Source: Sulfidibacterium sp964473395 (GTDB lineage Bacteria; Bacteroidota; Bacteroidia; Bacteroidales; F082). From it: DNA of 22,165 bases. The stretch spans positions 1 through 22,165 of the forward strand of contig CAYYOW010000031.1 of NCBI GenBank assembly GCA_964473395.1, read 5' to 3'. The notes under the pieces are model-generated. The model was given only the letters and a program-made list of their open reading frames with translations. It did not search any database and had not been told where the DNA came from. Shown here piece by piece: positions 1-8,534 of this stretch; position 1 is the stretch's first letter; each line of letters begins with the position of its first letter. The translations under genes were made by a program, and so were the position numbers.

Positions 1-6
1 AGGCCG

Positions 7-14
7 TATCTTTG
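7..14 (+). promoter_or_regulatory. Candidate -7 box (TATCTTTG) for the deacetylase
   Basis: An exact match to the Bacteroidota -7 consensus TAnnTTTG, 7 nt before the ATG at 22. The upstream -33 region lies outside the window. If real, the mRNA would have almost no 5' leader. Confidence 0.5.
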
Positions 15-21
15 TGTTCAA

Positions 22-630
22 ATGAAATTTCAAACACCAGCATTTGTCCATCGTCTGTTTCCGGAACTTCTTTGGAATGTGCCGGTTACGGATGATGTAA
101 TCTATCTCACTTTCGATGATGGCCCCCATCCGGAGATTACGCCAAAAGTACTGAATATTCTTTCGCAATTTGATGCCAGGGCCTGCTTTTTTTGTGTGGG
201 TAATAACGTGCATAAGTATCCAAAAACTTTTCATGAGGTTTTGGATGCCGGTCATTTAATTGGTAATCACAGCTATCATCACATCAACGGATGGCGTACG
301 CCGGACGATGTTTATTTTAAAGATATTGACGCTTGTAATAAACTGGTAAGGTCCTCTTATTTCAGGCCCCCTTTTGGTAAAATACGGCCTTCGCAAATGA
401 AATATCTGAAAAAGCATTACCAGCTGGTGATGTGGTCGGCAGTAACGTATGATTTTGATGCGGATATTTCAAAGAAAGATTGCCTCAACATTGCCATAAG
501 TAAAACCAGCCGGGGCAGTATTATTGTTTTTCACGATAGCCTGAAAGCTGAAAAGAATATGCTTTATGCCTTGCCACGGTTTCTGGAACATTATTCAAAA
601 ATGGGATACCGGTTTGAAACCTGGGAATAA
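22..630 (+). CDS. NodB-type polysaccharide deacetylase
   Basis: A 202-residue protein consisting almost entirely of one NodB homology domain (carbohydrate esterase 4), the fold of metal-dependent enzymes that remove N-acetyl groups from peptidoglycan, chitin or exopolysaccharide sugars. Visible motifs in order: TFDDGPHP with Asp32 (predicted base) and Asp33 (metal ligand), the HSYHH metal-binding motif at residues 83-87, RPPFGK near 115, and a C-terminal FHDS carrying the catalytic His. There is no signal peptide or membrane segment, so it is either cytoplasmic or exported in an unseen way; the substrate is not predictable. The ATG at 22 is chosen because a TATCTTTG box ends 7 nt before it and the NodB domain begins about 25 residues in. 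The reading frame stays open to the window edge, so a longer start cannot be excluded. Confidence 0.88.
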   Translation: MKFQTPAFVHRLFPELLWNVPVTDDVIYLTFDDGPHPEITPKVLNILSQFDARACFFCVGNNVHKYPKTFHEVLDAGHLIGNHSYHHINGWRTPDDVYFKDIDACNKLVRSSYFRPPFGKIRPSQMKYLKKHYQLVMWSAVTYDFDADISKKDCLNIAISKTSRGSIIVFHDSLKAEKNMLYALPRFLEHYSKMGYRFETWE

Positions 631-697
631 AATTTGTCTCTGAAAAATAAAACCGTTATCGTTAAAGTAGGAACTTTATCCTTTCTGGAATTTTTTG

Positions 698-705
698 TAC
701 TTTCG
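698..705 (+). promoter_or_regulatory. Candidate -7 box (TACTTTCG) for recX
   Basis: A one-mismatch variant (TTCG for TTTG) of the Bacteroidota -7 box, 26 nt before the recX start. No convincing -33 TTTG is seen at the usual spacing, so this is a tentative call. Confidence 0.35.
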
Positions 706-731
706 ACTACACAAATCAGAAAACAAAAATC

Positions 732-1184
732 ATGACTCCGCCACCCGAATATTTACTGGAAAAAGCCCGTAACTATTGCGCTTATCAGGAGCGTTGCATT
801 TTCGATGTAAAAACAAAATTGTTTCAGTGGAAAGCTACCGAAGAGACGTTGGAAGAGATTATCAAAATACTTAAAGCGGAAAATTTTATCAATGAAGAGC
901 GTTTTGTTAAAGCTTTTGTCCTGGGAAAGTTGCGACACAACAAATGGGGAAGGAACAAAATTTATTATGCGTTAAAGCAAAAACAAATTCCCGATCTCTT
1001 TATACAAATAGGCCTCAGTGAAATTGAGGATGAAGAATACATCAAAATACTGAAAGCTGTTTTATCTTCCAAAGAGGTGAAAGCCAAAGATGAATTTATT
1101 CGCCAAAATAAGCTTGTGCAGTACGCTGCCCAAAAAGGATTTCAGCCGGAACTAACATGGAAAGTGCTGAAAGGAGAGATATAA
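732..1184 (+). CDS. recX: Regulatory protein RecX
   Basis: A 150-residue, highly charged, all-helical protein with the length and pattern of the RecX family. RecX binds RecA filaments and the RecA monomer and usually limits RecA strand-exchange and SOS-inducing activity in the cytoplasm. Family signals include an early Ala-Leu/Tyr-rich first helix ending in a ...FDVKTKL segment, a middle module with NEERFVKAFV and KWGRNKIYYALKQK, and a C-terminal module ending KGFQPELTWKVLK, which matches the usual last repeat (KGF...v..vl). recA is not in the window, so this is a solitary recX, as is common in Bacteroidota. The start is the first in-frame ATG, about 26 nt after a TACTTTCG element. Confidence 0.85.
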   Translation: MTPPPEYLLEKARNYCAYQERCIFDVKTKLFQWKATEETLEEIIKILKAENFINEERFVKAFVLGKLRHNKWGRNKIYYALKQKQIPDLFIQIGLSEIEDEEYIKILKAVLSSKEVKAKDEFIRQNKLVQYAAQKGFQPELTWKVLKGEI

Positions 1185-1589
1185 GGGTACAGGCCGCCTG
1201 TCTTCCAGTGGCTTATATTAAATAAACAGTGATAATTTATCTTTTTAATCAGGAAGGAAGGATTTCTTTTTTGAGAAAAACAGGAAGGCTACTCGTATTC
1301 CCAGTATTATCAGAGCGAACCACCACAGAAAGAGGGTGCTATGGCAACCATGCGCTTCAAATGGAGTTTCATTGTTAAAAAAAAACAAACTTTTTTTCAA
1401 ATAAACCGTAAAAAAATATAATTTTACAAAATGATGCTGTTCTGTCTTTCAAAATCAAAGAGGCGAAAAAACGGAGAGCCTTTTCCTTAGCAGCAGGCTT
1501 GCACGCCAACTACTGATAATATTAGTATGTCTCCCCTGATCTTTTAATAATGCTATGATTAATTAATCTAATTTTTAAAAATAAAAAAA
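1185..1589. other. 405-bp gap without a convincing gene
   Basis: An AT-rich gap between recX and the SGNH lipoprotein. It holds runs of A/T (about 1376-1420), an imperfect palindrome at 1511-1527, and on the minus strand a start-less open stretch from about 1370 down to a stop at 1245-1247 that would read as a hydrophobic helix followed by Lys-Lys-Lys and a short tail. No ATG in that frame opens it, so it is at most a gene remnant. No RNA gene was recognised. Confidence 0.6.
1511..1527. promoter_or_regulatory. Imperfect 17-bp palindrome, possible operator
   Basis: TACTGATAATATTAGTA pairs at 7 of 8 positions about a central A. It lies 62 bp before the SGNH lipoprotein start, a plausible place for a regulator site. 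AT-rich palindromes also occur by chance, so confidence is low. Confidence 0.25.
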
Positions 1590-3017
1590 ATGAAAAAAAC
1601 AATAAAATATATCTACATTCCATTTTTCATAGGTCTTCTTTTTCTGGCTTCCTGTAACCCTAATACGGAAATTACACCTCCCGGCACCGGTAGTGCCAAT
1701 TTTACTAGTTATGTTGCTGTAGGCAATTCTCTTACAGCTGGTTATGCTGATGGTGCCTTATATTTCTCAGGACAAAAGTATGGTTGGGCCAACATTTTAG
1801 CACATCAATTGATAACTGTGGGAATGAAGGGAAGGTTTAAAATACCTTATATGCCAACGGAAAACGGAGTAGGAGCTTCCGAAGGCTCGCAGGGAACACC
1901 TGTGTTAAGAACAAAATATATTTTGGGCCATTCCACTGACTGTTTGGGAAACACTAGCCTTGCACCGGTTTCTGCCAATCCGAATGCTTCACAGGCAACT
2001 CTTTATTTCTATTTATCAACCTCGGTAGCTGCAGGTGGACCTTATAACAACCTGGGAATTCCCGGAATAAAAGTTACCGATTTGTTTAATTCGAATCTCG
2101 CTAAAACAAACCTGTTTTTCACCAGAATAGCATACAGCACTACCGATATACTAGAGACTTACGCTGCAAAAGTGAAGCCTACTTTTTTTAGTTTGTGGAT
2201 AGGTAACAACGATGTTCTTGGCTATGCTGCTTCGGGTGGTGTTGGAGATGTCATTACCCCCATGGACGGAGCTTTGGGTGTCGGTTTTAAAGCCAGTATG
2301 GATACCGAAGTCAAATATCTTGCTTCTATGGCCGGAGGAGGTGTTATTGCCGATATTCCGGATATCACTTCCATTCCCTTTTTTAATACGATTCCATATA
2401 ATGCCATCGTCCTATCCAGTCAGGCTCAGGCCGACCAGTTGAATGCTGCTTATGCACAATACAATAAAGCAATGGGAGCATTGGGGTTACCTTACCGGAT
2501 TGCTTTTAAGGTTGGGGCCAATCCTATGGTTATTTCGGATCCATCAATGCCTGTTCCTGCTAACCTGTCACAGCTGAAAATAAGACAAATAAAAAGTGAC
2601 GAGCTGGTGACCCTGGAATTGCCGACAGACTCGCTGAAATGTGTCGGATGGGGTACACAAAAACCGGTTCCCGACCAATATATTCTTACGGAAAGTGAAA
2701 TACAGAATGTAAAAAGCGCAACCGATAACTACAATGCGCTTATGCTTAACCTGGCCAAGCAATACAATCTTGCCTTTGTGGACTTCAATGCCATTATGAA
2801 AGGTATTGATAAGAATGGAATTACCATGGACGGTATACATTTTACTACCAAGTTTATTACAGGTAACTTATTTGGACTTGATGGTATTCACCTTACCCCA
2901 CAGGGTAACGCATTGGTAGCCAATTATTTTATTGATGCTATTAATAAAAAGTACGGCTCGCAAATTCCAGATGTTACGGTAAGCAATTATCCGGCTATTA
3001 AAATGCCGTTACAATAA
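1590..3017 (+). CDS. SGNH/GDSL hydrolase lipoprotein
   Basis: A 475-residue exported lipoprotein. The first 22 residues form a lipoprotein signal peptide: Lys-Lys at the start, a hydrophobic core, then lipobox LASC with Cys22 as the lipidation site. The mature part has the blocks of the SGNH (GDSL) esterase family: block I as GNSLTAG with nucleophile Ser47 (Asn replaces the Asp of GDSL), block III as GNND with Asn207, and block V as DGIHLTPQG with Asp431 and His434. A second DGIH occurs at 414-417, without the following LTPQG. At 475 residues it is longer than a minimal SGNH domain, with an insertion between blocks III and V (about 245-400). It likely sits in the outer or inner membrane facing the periplasm or surface and hydrolyses an ester (lipid, acetylated glycan or similar). 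It is monocistronic, ending before a strong hairpin. Confidence 0.85.
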   Translation: MKKTIKYIYIPFFIGLLFLASCNPNTEITPPGTGSANFTSYVAVGNSLTAGYADGALYFSGQKYGWANILAHQLITVGMKGRFKIPYMPTENGVGASEGSQGTPVLRTKYILGHSTDCLGNTSLAPVSANPNASQATLYFYLSTSVAAGGPYNNLGIPGIKVTDLFNSNLAKTNLFFTRIAYSTTDILETYAAKVKPTFFSLWIGNNDVLGYAASGGVGDVITPMDGALGVGFKASMDTEVKYLASMAGGGVIADIPDITSIPFFNTIPYNAIVLSSQAQADQLNAAYAQYNKAMGALGLPYRIAFKVGANPMVISDPSMPVPANLSQLKIRQIKSDELVTLELPTDSLKCVGWGTQKPVPDQYILTESEIQNVKSATDNYNALMLNLAKQYNLAFVDFNAIMKGIDKNGITMDGIHFTTKFITGNLFGLDGIHLTPQGNALVANYFIDAINKKYGSQIPDVTVSNYPAIKMPLQ

Positions 3018-3038
3018 GATTTTTGTGTATAATGAAAA

Positions 3039-3066
3039 GACAAAGGGGGGCGAGCCCCCCTTTGTC
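3039..3066. terminator. Perfect 12-bp hairpin between convergent genes
   Basis: GACAAAGGGGGG and CCCCCCTTTGTC form a perfect 12-bp stem around a CGAG tetraloop. It lies 21 bp after the SGNH stop and on the 3' side of the convergent gap gene. On the plus strand it is followed by ATTCAAATTT, a poor U-tract; on the minus strand by TTTTC. It can serve as a bidirectional terminator, arguably better for gap. Confidence 0.85.
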
Positions 3067-3186
3067 ATTCAAATTTATTAACCTAAATTACCTATGAAAA
3101 ATCTTACTTCTAAAAGTGGCAAAAGAATTTTCTTTTTATTCCCTGCCGCTGTTATATTGCATAATTTGACGGAGGCTTAATAATCA

Positions 3187-4194
3187 TTAACCCAACATTT
3201 TGTCAATCAGATCGACAACACGTGAGGAGTATCCCCACTCGTTATCGTACCATGACAACACCTTAATCGTTTTTCCCTGAACCATCAACGATTCTGCATC
3301 ATAAATAGAAGAATGGTTATTGTGAATCACATCAACCGAAACAATCGGATCTTCACAATACTCCAGAATACCTTTCATGGGGCCTTCAGCTGCTTCTTTC
3401 ATGGCTGCATTAATTTCGTCTTTGGAAGCTTCCGTTTTTAAGTTAGCCACCAGGTCAACCAGCGAACCTGTTGGTGTGGGAATCCTGACAGCAATTCCAT
3501 CCAGCTTTCCGGCCAGGTCGGGAATAACTTTTCCAACGGCTTTGGCAGCACCGGTGGTGGTTGGTATCTGAGAAACGGCAGCTGAACGGGCTCTTCTTAA
3601 ATCAGAATGAGGAGCATCCAAAATTCGCTGGTCATTAGTATAGGAGTGAATAGTTGTCATCAATGCATTTTCAATGCCAAACCTGTCGTTCAGAACTTTG
3701 GCGATGGGTGCAAGGCAGTTAGTAGTACAGCTTGCGTTGGAAACACATTCGTCCTCATCGCGAAGGTCGTTATCGTTTACACCAAGAACAATCATGTTGT
3801 CAATTTCATCTTTGGCCGGAACGGTGAGAATAACTTTTTTTGCGCCATTTTTCAAATGATCACCATAGCCACCTTTATTGCTTTCCTTCTGACGGAAAAT
3901 TCCGGTAGATTCGATGACAACATCGGGAGTTTGTGCCCATTTTATTTCTATCGGTGAGCGTTCGGCAGTAATCGGGATAGTTATTCCGTTAATAATCAAA
4001 GCCCCTTCGTCATGCTGAACAGTTCCGTTAAACTTTCCCTGTGTTGAATCGTATTTCAGCAGATGGGCTAAGGTTTTTGTATCGGTGATATCGTTGATAC
4101 CGATAACTTCCATATTGTCTCTTTCAAAGGCAATCTTGAAGACATTTCTTCCGATACGCCCAAATCCGTTGATACCAATTTTAATTTTTGTCAT
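3187..4194 (-). CDS. gap: Type I glyceraldehyde-3-phosphate dehydrogenase
   Basis: A 335-residue complete cytoplasmic GAPDH, which interconverts glyceraldehyde 3-phosphate plus NAD and phosphate with 1,3-bisphosphoglycerate in glycolysis and gluconeogenesis. The N-terminal Rossmann signature INGFGRIGR is at residues 8-16. The adenosine-ribose Asp35 (IND) favours NAD over NADP. The catalytic motif SCTTNC has nucleophile Cys156. Further conserved segments are the HSYT catalytic-base segment, a DLRRARSAA phosphate-binding loop, and a C-terminal WYDNEWGYS. Length and motifs are standard for the family. It is transcribed alone, divergent from the PPDK-like gene, and the 129-bp gap between the two starts has candidate promoters for both. 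The hairpin at 3039-3066 can terminate it. Confidence 0.98.
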   Translation of the reverse strand: MTKIKIGINGFGRIGRNVFKIAFERDNMEVIGINDITDTKTLAHLLKYDSTQGKFNGTVQHDEGALIINGITIPITAERSPIEIKWAQTPDVVIESTGIFRQKESNKGGYGDHLKNGAKKVILTVPAKDEIDNMIVLGVNDNDLRDEDECVSNASCTTNCLAPIAKVLNDRFGIENALMTTIHSYTNDQRILDAPHSDLRRARSAAVSQIPTTTGAAKAVGKVIPDLAGKLDGIAVRIPTPTGSLVDLVANLKTEASKDEINAAMKEAAEGPMKGILEYCEDPIVSVDVIHNNHSSIYDAESLMVQGKTIKVLSWYDNEWGYSSRVVDLIDKMLG

Positions 4195-4246
4195 GGCTTT
4201 AGTTTTTTTTTAATTTAATTCGTTAATGAGTTTTAATAATAAGCTT

Positions 4247-4254
4247 TACATTTG
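4247..4254 (+). promoter_or_regulatory. Candidate -7 box (TACATTTG) for the PPDK-like gene
   Basis: An exact TAnnTTTG match on the plus strand, 69 nt before the ATG at 4324. It lies between the gap start codon and the minus-strand box at 4276-4283, so the two promoters would point past each other. Confidence 0.4.
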
Positions 4255-4275
4255 TCAAAATGTCCATTGAGGATG

Positions 4276-4283
4276 CAAAAATA
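4276..4283 (-). promoter_or_regulatory. Candidate -7 box (TATTTTTG) for gap
   Basis: An exact TAnnTTTG match on the minus strand, 81 nt upstream of the gap ATG. It implies a gap leader of about 75 nt. It faces the plus-strand box at 4247-4254. Confidence 0.45.
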
Positions 4284-4323
4284 CCAATAAAAGGAGTGAA
4301 AAGTTACCACACATTTTCTTGCT

Positions 4324-7300
4324 ATGGAAAAAAAATTCATCTCAAAAGCCCTCGAAGCCAATCTGGCGGAAACGCGTTATCGCAATATAAAAATACCCAC
4401 TGAGTACCAGGCGTTTATAGATTTGTCAAAAAAGTATTACGGAATTCATAAACGTGCAAACGATTGCATTATTGAGTACCAACATCCCTTTAGTAATAAA
4501 AAATTTGTTATTGAGGAACTACGAAAGATTCTCATTACCGATTATTGGTTTTATATAGGACTGGAGAAGCCGGAAAATGCATTCATGATTCCTATAAAAC
4601 TACTTGGAAACCTACTCAATGACAAACAGCTAACCATTTCTCTCAAAATATTCATTCTCCGTACCTTACTCGAATTTACAAGCAGGGTATATAAAGAGAA
4701 TAATGATTTTCAGGATACCCTGATGAGCTGTTGTAATACGCTGTACGAAAGCTTTGAGGGAAATAAGGAAAGCTACATTGAGGCTTCGCGTTATTTTAAA
4801 CGGTACATGAAAGAAATGGCAACAGACGACCGTTTCAGGCAGAAGGCTCTGCAATTGACGCGCAATATCTACGAAGCCATCATCAGCTTCTGGGAAGACG
4901 ACAGCCGTGTGGAAGAGTGGATTGAACAGAAGAAGGATGCCCTGAAAATTCAAAAGTCCATCTTGATAAAGGAAATTGGAAAACCCTATTTTGGAAAATT
5001 GCGAACCGAGCTAAAAAACATAGAGGAGTGGCAGGAGATGGTGGATATTATTCCTGATTTTGACCAGGTAGGCGAACGATTTTCAAATACCATTGAGCTT
5101 TTTCCCAGTTTTATTGAGAAATTTTACTTCATTTTCTACCTACTCCGGCTGCAAGGCATGCACGACCAGAAAGAAAGACTTATTTGGCGGCTTAACAAAA
5201 TGCTGGTTCAGACCATGAAAGAAATCGAACAAGAAGATGTTATGGATTTTATCAATCAGCTGTTTCAGCGTCTTGAAGATCTTAAAGCCAAGCATACTTC
5301 TGCAGTTCTTGATATTTTGCTTACGGTGGGAAAAAAAGTAATTGACATCGACCACAGCGATGAACGGTTACTCATTACCCATTTGGAAAACAAACTGATC
5401 CATTTTGGTTTTGAGACCCCCGGAATGGTATATGTGAATGAAAACTGGCAATTGCACGTCAACGAAAATCACATCAAAAACATCCGGATTTGGCTTGAAC
5501 TGATAGAATACTCGCAATCGGAAATGGAAAACCTGCTTTCGGCATTGATTGTCAACTTGAAGTTGGGCGGTATTTTTATCAGCGATACTGATCTTTTCCA
5601 GCGCGAAATCACCAAAATCCTCAATTCAAATATTGCCCCGTTTTATAAAAAGGTAAAACAACTGACAAGGATATTTCCGGTTTATTTTAATGAAATAGGT
5701 GCCGAAGGTGAAATCCGGAAAGTGACCACCACCATGGATGAAATTTCGCATCGCGAAGACAAACTCATCCACTTTTTGCGTAAGCAGGTGCATACGGAAA
5801 GCAACAACACACTGATTGACCTGACCTACCGTATCTTTCAATATTGGTACGATGGTAACCTGGAAAACCTGAAGGATGCACTACCGCAGAATGTTTACAA
5901 TACTATCGACAAGAAAAGCCGCTGGTATGCACCGGTGCACAAAATGGTTAAGAGGCTTTGCAGCCTTAGCGGACGTTCACCCCGCGAAGTGTTGTCTCTT
6001 GAAGAACAGGACTTTGATGCACTACTTTCCCAAATTCAGGACAAAAATGACGAAGATAAGGAACGTCTGCGCGATATCCGGACTTTATATGCTTTCCTCA
6101 AAGAGAAGTATTCCTTTGAAACGGTGGATATTATCAGCTTGCTGAAACGTTATTCGTATATTCCTGATCCGGAGGTCGAGAAACTAAGGGTGGCCCTTGA
6201 AAAAGAGGATATTGAAAGTTCGTTAAAGTTGATTTACAGCTTTATGAACCATTTGAAAGAGATAATTTTCAATCCCAAACCAAGCCAAAGCTGGGAAAAT
6301 ATTTACCATAAACGCCATATAGCCATTGGTATACCATCGATGTACGGCGTGTACCGTGAACCAAAATTTGAGGCTCTTGGTCTTACCTTTCGGTTGGAGA
6401 AAGTGGCCACTCGCCTCATGGAGAAGGTGGTGCAAAATATTAACCTGAACTATATTTCAGGAAAAACATTACGCAACATATACGTTATTCTCAACTATTT
6501 CAAAGAAGGCCTTGACCTGGACGGCATTACCAACCAAAGTTTCAACTCAAACCTGCTCATGCTGAAATACAGTTTGGTATCCCAGAGTTTTTCTTTCGAC
6601 CAGTACATTAATATTTTCCAGTTTGTGGCCGACAATGTGAAGAAAACACTGATAAAATATTTCCTGAAGACTTATGAATTCCCTCTGAACATTATCATCC
6701 CTCAGCTGTTTGATAAAGAAAATAAAAAGAGTAAGAAAAAGAGACATGAACTTATAAATAAAGTATCCGAAGAGTTCTACCGCGATGCGATTGCAGAAGC
6801 ATTTTTAATGCAGCCGTTGGACAACTTTGTGTTGAAAATTCTGGAATCGTTACGCGATATGGCTGACAACCTGCCTCCCGACATGATAAAAGAGGTGATG
6901 TCCTACAACTCGGATTTGATTATTGCCAGGCTGGCACATGCCAACCCGTATCTCGACAACCAGGTATTTCTCGGATCCAAGGCTTACCATTTAAAAATTT
7001 TGCGCATGGCCGGGTTTCCTGTTCCTCCCGGTTTTGTGATTACTACTGAGGTTTTTCGCCGTCATACTGCTATTGTAGGCCATGCCGAACTGCGCAAAGA
7101 GATGAACGATATGCTCCTGCAGCATCTCAAAAAAGTAGAGAAGGTGGCCGGTAAACAATTTGGAAATCCTAAAAATCCTTTGCTGTTGTCCGTTCGTTCC
7201 GGAACAGCCATTTCCATGCCGGGAGCTATGGACACAATTCTGAATGTTGGAATGAATGACAGGATTACAGAAAACCTAAGCAAGCATCCCGGTTTTGAAT

Positions 7301-8448
7301 GGTCGGCATGGGATTCATACCGCCGGTTGTTGCAAAGCTGGGGTATGGCTTTCGGGCTTACCCGCGATGAGTTTGATGAAATTATGAACGACTTCAAAGA
7401 AAAAACAAAGATTGATCAGAAGGGAAATTTCACGCCGGCTATCATGCGCGATATTGCATACGCATACAAGCAAAAGCTGGAGAAGTCGGGAATTCATTTT
7501 GAGGAAAATGTCTTTGAGCAGCTGATGACAACAGTAAATCTTGTTTTTGAGTCATGGTCTTCCAAACGTGCCATAGTCTATCGCGAGCATTTGCAGATTG
7601 CCGATGAATGGGGTACTGCCGTGATTATTCAGCAGATGATTTTTGGTAATAAAAAGAGCAGCTCTGGTAGTGGCGTTGTTTTTACGCAAAATCCTAAAAG
7701 TGTCCGTCAAGGCGTGCATCTCTACGGCGATTTTACTTTCCAAAGTCAGGGAGAAGATATTGTGGCCGGCCTTGTAAAGCCTTATCCTGTAAGCAAATCA
7801 CAAAAGCAGGGAAACAGGGAAGATATGATTTCGCTGGAGGAGAAATATCCTCTGTTATATAAAAGACTCCATGGCATTGCGGAAGATCTGACAGAGAATC
7901 TGGGTTATAATCCGCAGGAGATAGAGTTTACTTTCGAGTCGGAAAACCCGGAAGATCTCTATATTTTGCAAATCCGCGACATGGATATGTCTCCTTTCCA
8001 AAGCATCAAACGTTTTAAAACCACTGTTGACAAAATGAAACTTTCCGGAAGGGGAATTGGCATAGGTGGAGGCGCACTCAACGGGCGAGTGGCCATTGAC
8101 ATGGCTGACATCCTTTTTATTCATCAAAAATATCCGGATGAGGCGGTTGTCCTGCTGCGCCCGGACACGGTTCCCGATGACATTGGTATGATTTTCGAGA
8201 CAGATGCTCTGCTTACCGCAAAAGGCGGTGCTACCTCACACGCCGCTGTAACGGCAGTGCGGCTGAGTAAAACCTCAGTGGTAAACTGCACCGGACTAAT
8301 TGTGCATGAAGACAAAAAATTCTGTCAGCTAAATAAGGATACTTTCCATGTTGGAGATAAAATTGCCATCGACGGGCTCCTCGGAAATGTTTATAAAGGC
8401 CACTATCCCATTCAGGAAGGAAACGATCTGGTTGAATTCAGATTTTAG
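4324..8448 (+). CDS. PPDK-like ATP-grasp/phosphohistidine protein with novel N-terminus
   Basis: A 1374-residue cytoplasmic protein. Residues about 1-870 are unrecognised, rich in predicted helices and charged residues, with a conserved-looking segment near 660-700 (YHKRHIAIGIPSMYG). From about 880 it follows pyruvate phosphate dikinase: GSKAYHLKILRMAGFPVPPGF (ATP-grasp start, 884-904), SVRSGTAISMPGAMDT (956-971), EIEFTFE...LYILQIR (1199-1216), then RPDTVPDDIG and the phosphohistidine loop GGATSHAAV with His1306. It stops about 68 residues after that His, so the PEP/pyruvate TIM barrel that follows in PPDK and PEP synthase is absent. The two domains should split ATP and carry phosphate on His1306; the acceptor is unknown and may be bound by the N-terminal part, as glucan dikinases and rifampin phosphotransferase use other acceptor modules. 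Annotation as PEP synthase or PPDK would be misleading. It is divergent from gap and followed by lepA after 86 bp. Confidence 0.85.
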   Translation: MEKKFISKALEANLAETRYRNIKIPTEYQAFIDLSKKYYGIHKRANDCIIEYQHPFSNKKFVIEELRKILITDYWFYIGLEKPENAFMIPIKLLGNLLNDKQLTISLKIFILRTLLEFTSRVYKENNDFQDTLMSCCNTLYESFEGNKESYIEASRYFKRYMKEMATDDRFRQKALQLTRNIYEAIISFWEDDSRVEEWIEQKKDALKIQKSILIKEIGKPYFGKLRTELKNIEEWQEMVDIIPDFDQVGERFSNTIELFPSFIEKFYFIFYLLRLQGMHDQKERLIWRLNKMLVQTMKEIEQEDVMDFINQLFQRLEDLKAKHTSAVLDILLTVGKKVIDIDHSDERLLITHLENKLIHFGFETPGMVYVNENWQLHVNENHIKNIRIWLELIEYSQSEMENLLSALIVNLKLGGIFISDTDLFQREITKILNSNIAPFYKKVKQLTRIFPVYFNEIGAEGEIRKVTTTMDEISHREDKLIHFLRKQVHTESNNTLIDLTYRIFQYWYDGNLENLKDALPQNVYNTIDKKSRWYAPVHKMVKRLCSLSGRSPREVLSLEEQDFDALLSQIQDKNDEDKERLRDIRTLYAFLKEKYSFETVDIISLLKRYSYIPDPEVEKLRVALEKEDIESSLKLIYSFMNHLKEIIFNPKPSQSWENIYHKRHIAIGIPSMYGVYREPKFEALGLTFRLEKVATRLMEKVVQNINLNYISGKTLRNIYVILNYFKEGLDLDGITNQSFNSNLLMLKYSLVSQSFSFDQYINIFQFVADNVKKTLIKYFLKTYEFPLNIIIPQLFDKENKKSKKKRHELINKVSEEFYRDAIAEAFLMQPLDNFVLKILESLRDMADNLPPDMIKEVMSYNSDLIIARLAHANPYLDNQVFLGSKAYHLKILRMAGFPVPPGFVITTEVFRRHTAIVGHAELRKEMNDMLLQHLKKVEKVAGKQFGNPKNPLLLSVRSGTAISMPGAMDTILNVGMNDRITENLSKHPGFEWSAWDSYRRLLQSWGMAFGLTRDEFDEIMNDFKEKTKIDQKGNFTPAIMRDIAYAYKQKLEKSGIHFEENVFEQLMTTVNLVFESWSSKRAIVYREHLQIADEWGTAVIIQQMIFGNKKSSSGSGVVFTQNPKSVRQGVHLYGDFTFQSQGEDIVAGLVKPYPVSKSQKQGNREDMISLEEKYPLLYKRLHGIAEDLTENLGYNPQEIEFTFESENPEDLYILQIRDMDMSPFQSIKRFKTTVDKMKLSGRGIGIGGGALNGRVAIDMADILFIHQKYPDEAVVLLRPDTVPDDIGMIFETDALLTAKGGATSHAAVTAVRLSKTSVVNCTGLIVHEDKKFCQLNKDTFHVGDKIAIDGLLGNVYKGHYPIQEGNDLVEFRF

Positions 8449-8520
8449 AATCTACTATCACAAACACTGGTGCAAAGATATGAGTATCCGCATGTGCCTG
8501 TAATGGGTTGTATATTTTCG

Positions 8521-8528
8521 TACTTTTG
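8521..8528 (+). promoter_or_regulatory. Candidate -7 box (TACTTTTG) for lepA
   Basis: An exact TAnnTTTG match only 6 nt before the lepA ATG at 8535. It supports that start over the ATG 27 nt upstream, which lies before the box. It predicts a near-leaderless mRNA. Confidence 0.5.
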
Positions 8529-8534
8529 CCCTCC

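Noticed and set aside
3094..3180. A 28-codon plus-strand reading frame starting MKNLTSK between the terminator and gap
   Set aside because: It is short, follows the hairpin terminator, has no promoter box and resembles no known peptide; it may be chance in AT-rich DNA.
8508..8534. Longer LepA start at 8508, adding nine residues
   Set aside because: The added residues are outside the family N-terminus and the candidate -7 box lies inside this stretch, so it would be untranscribed.
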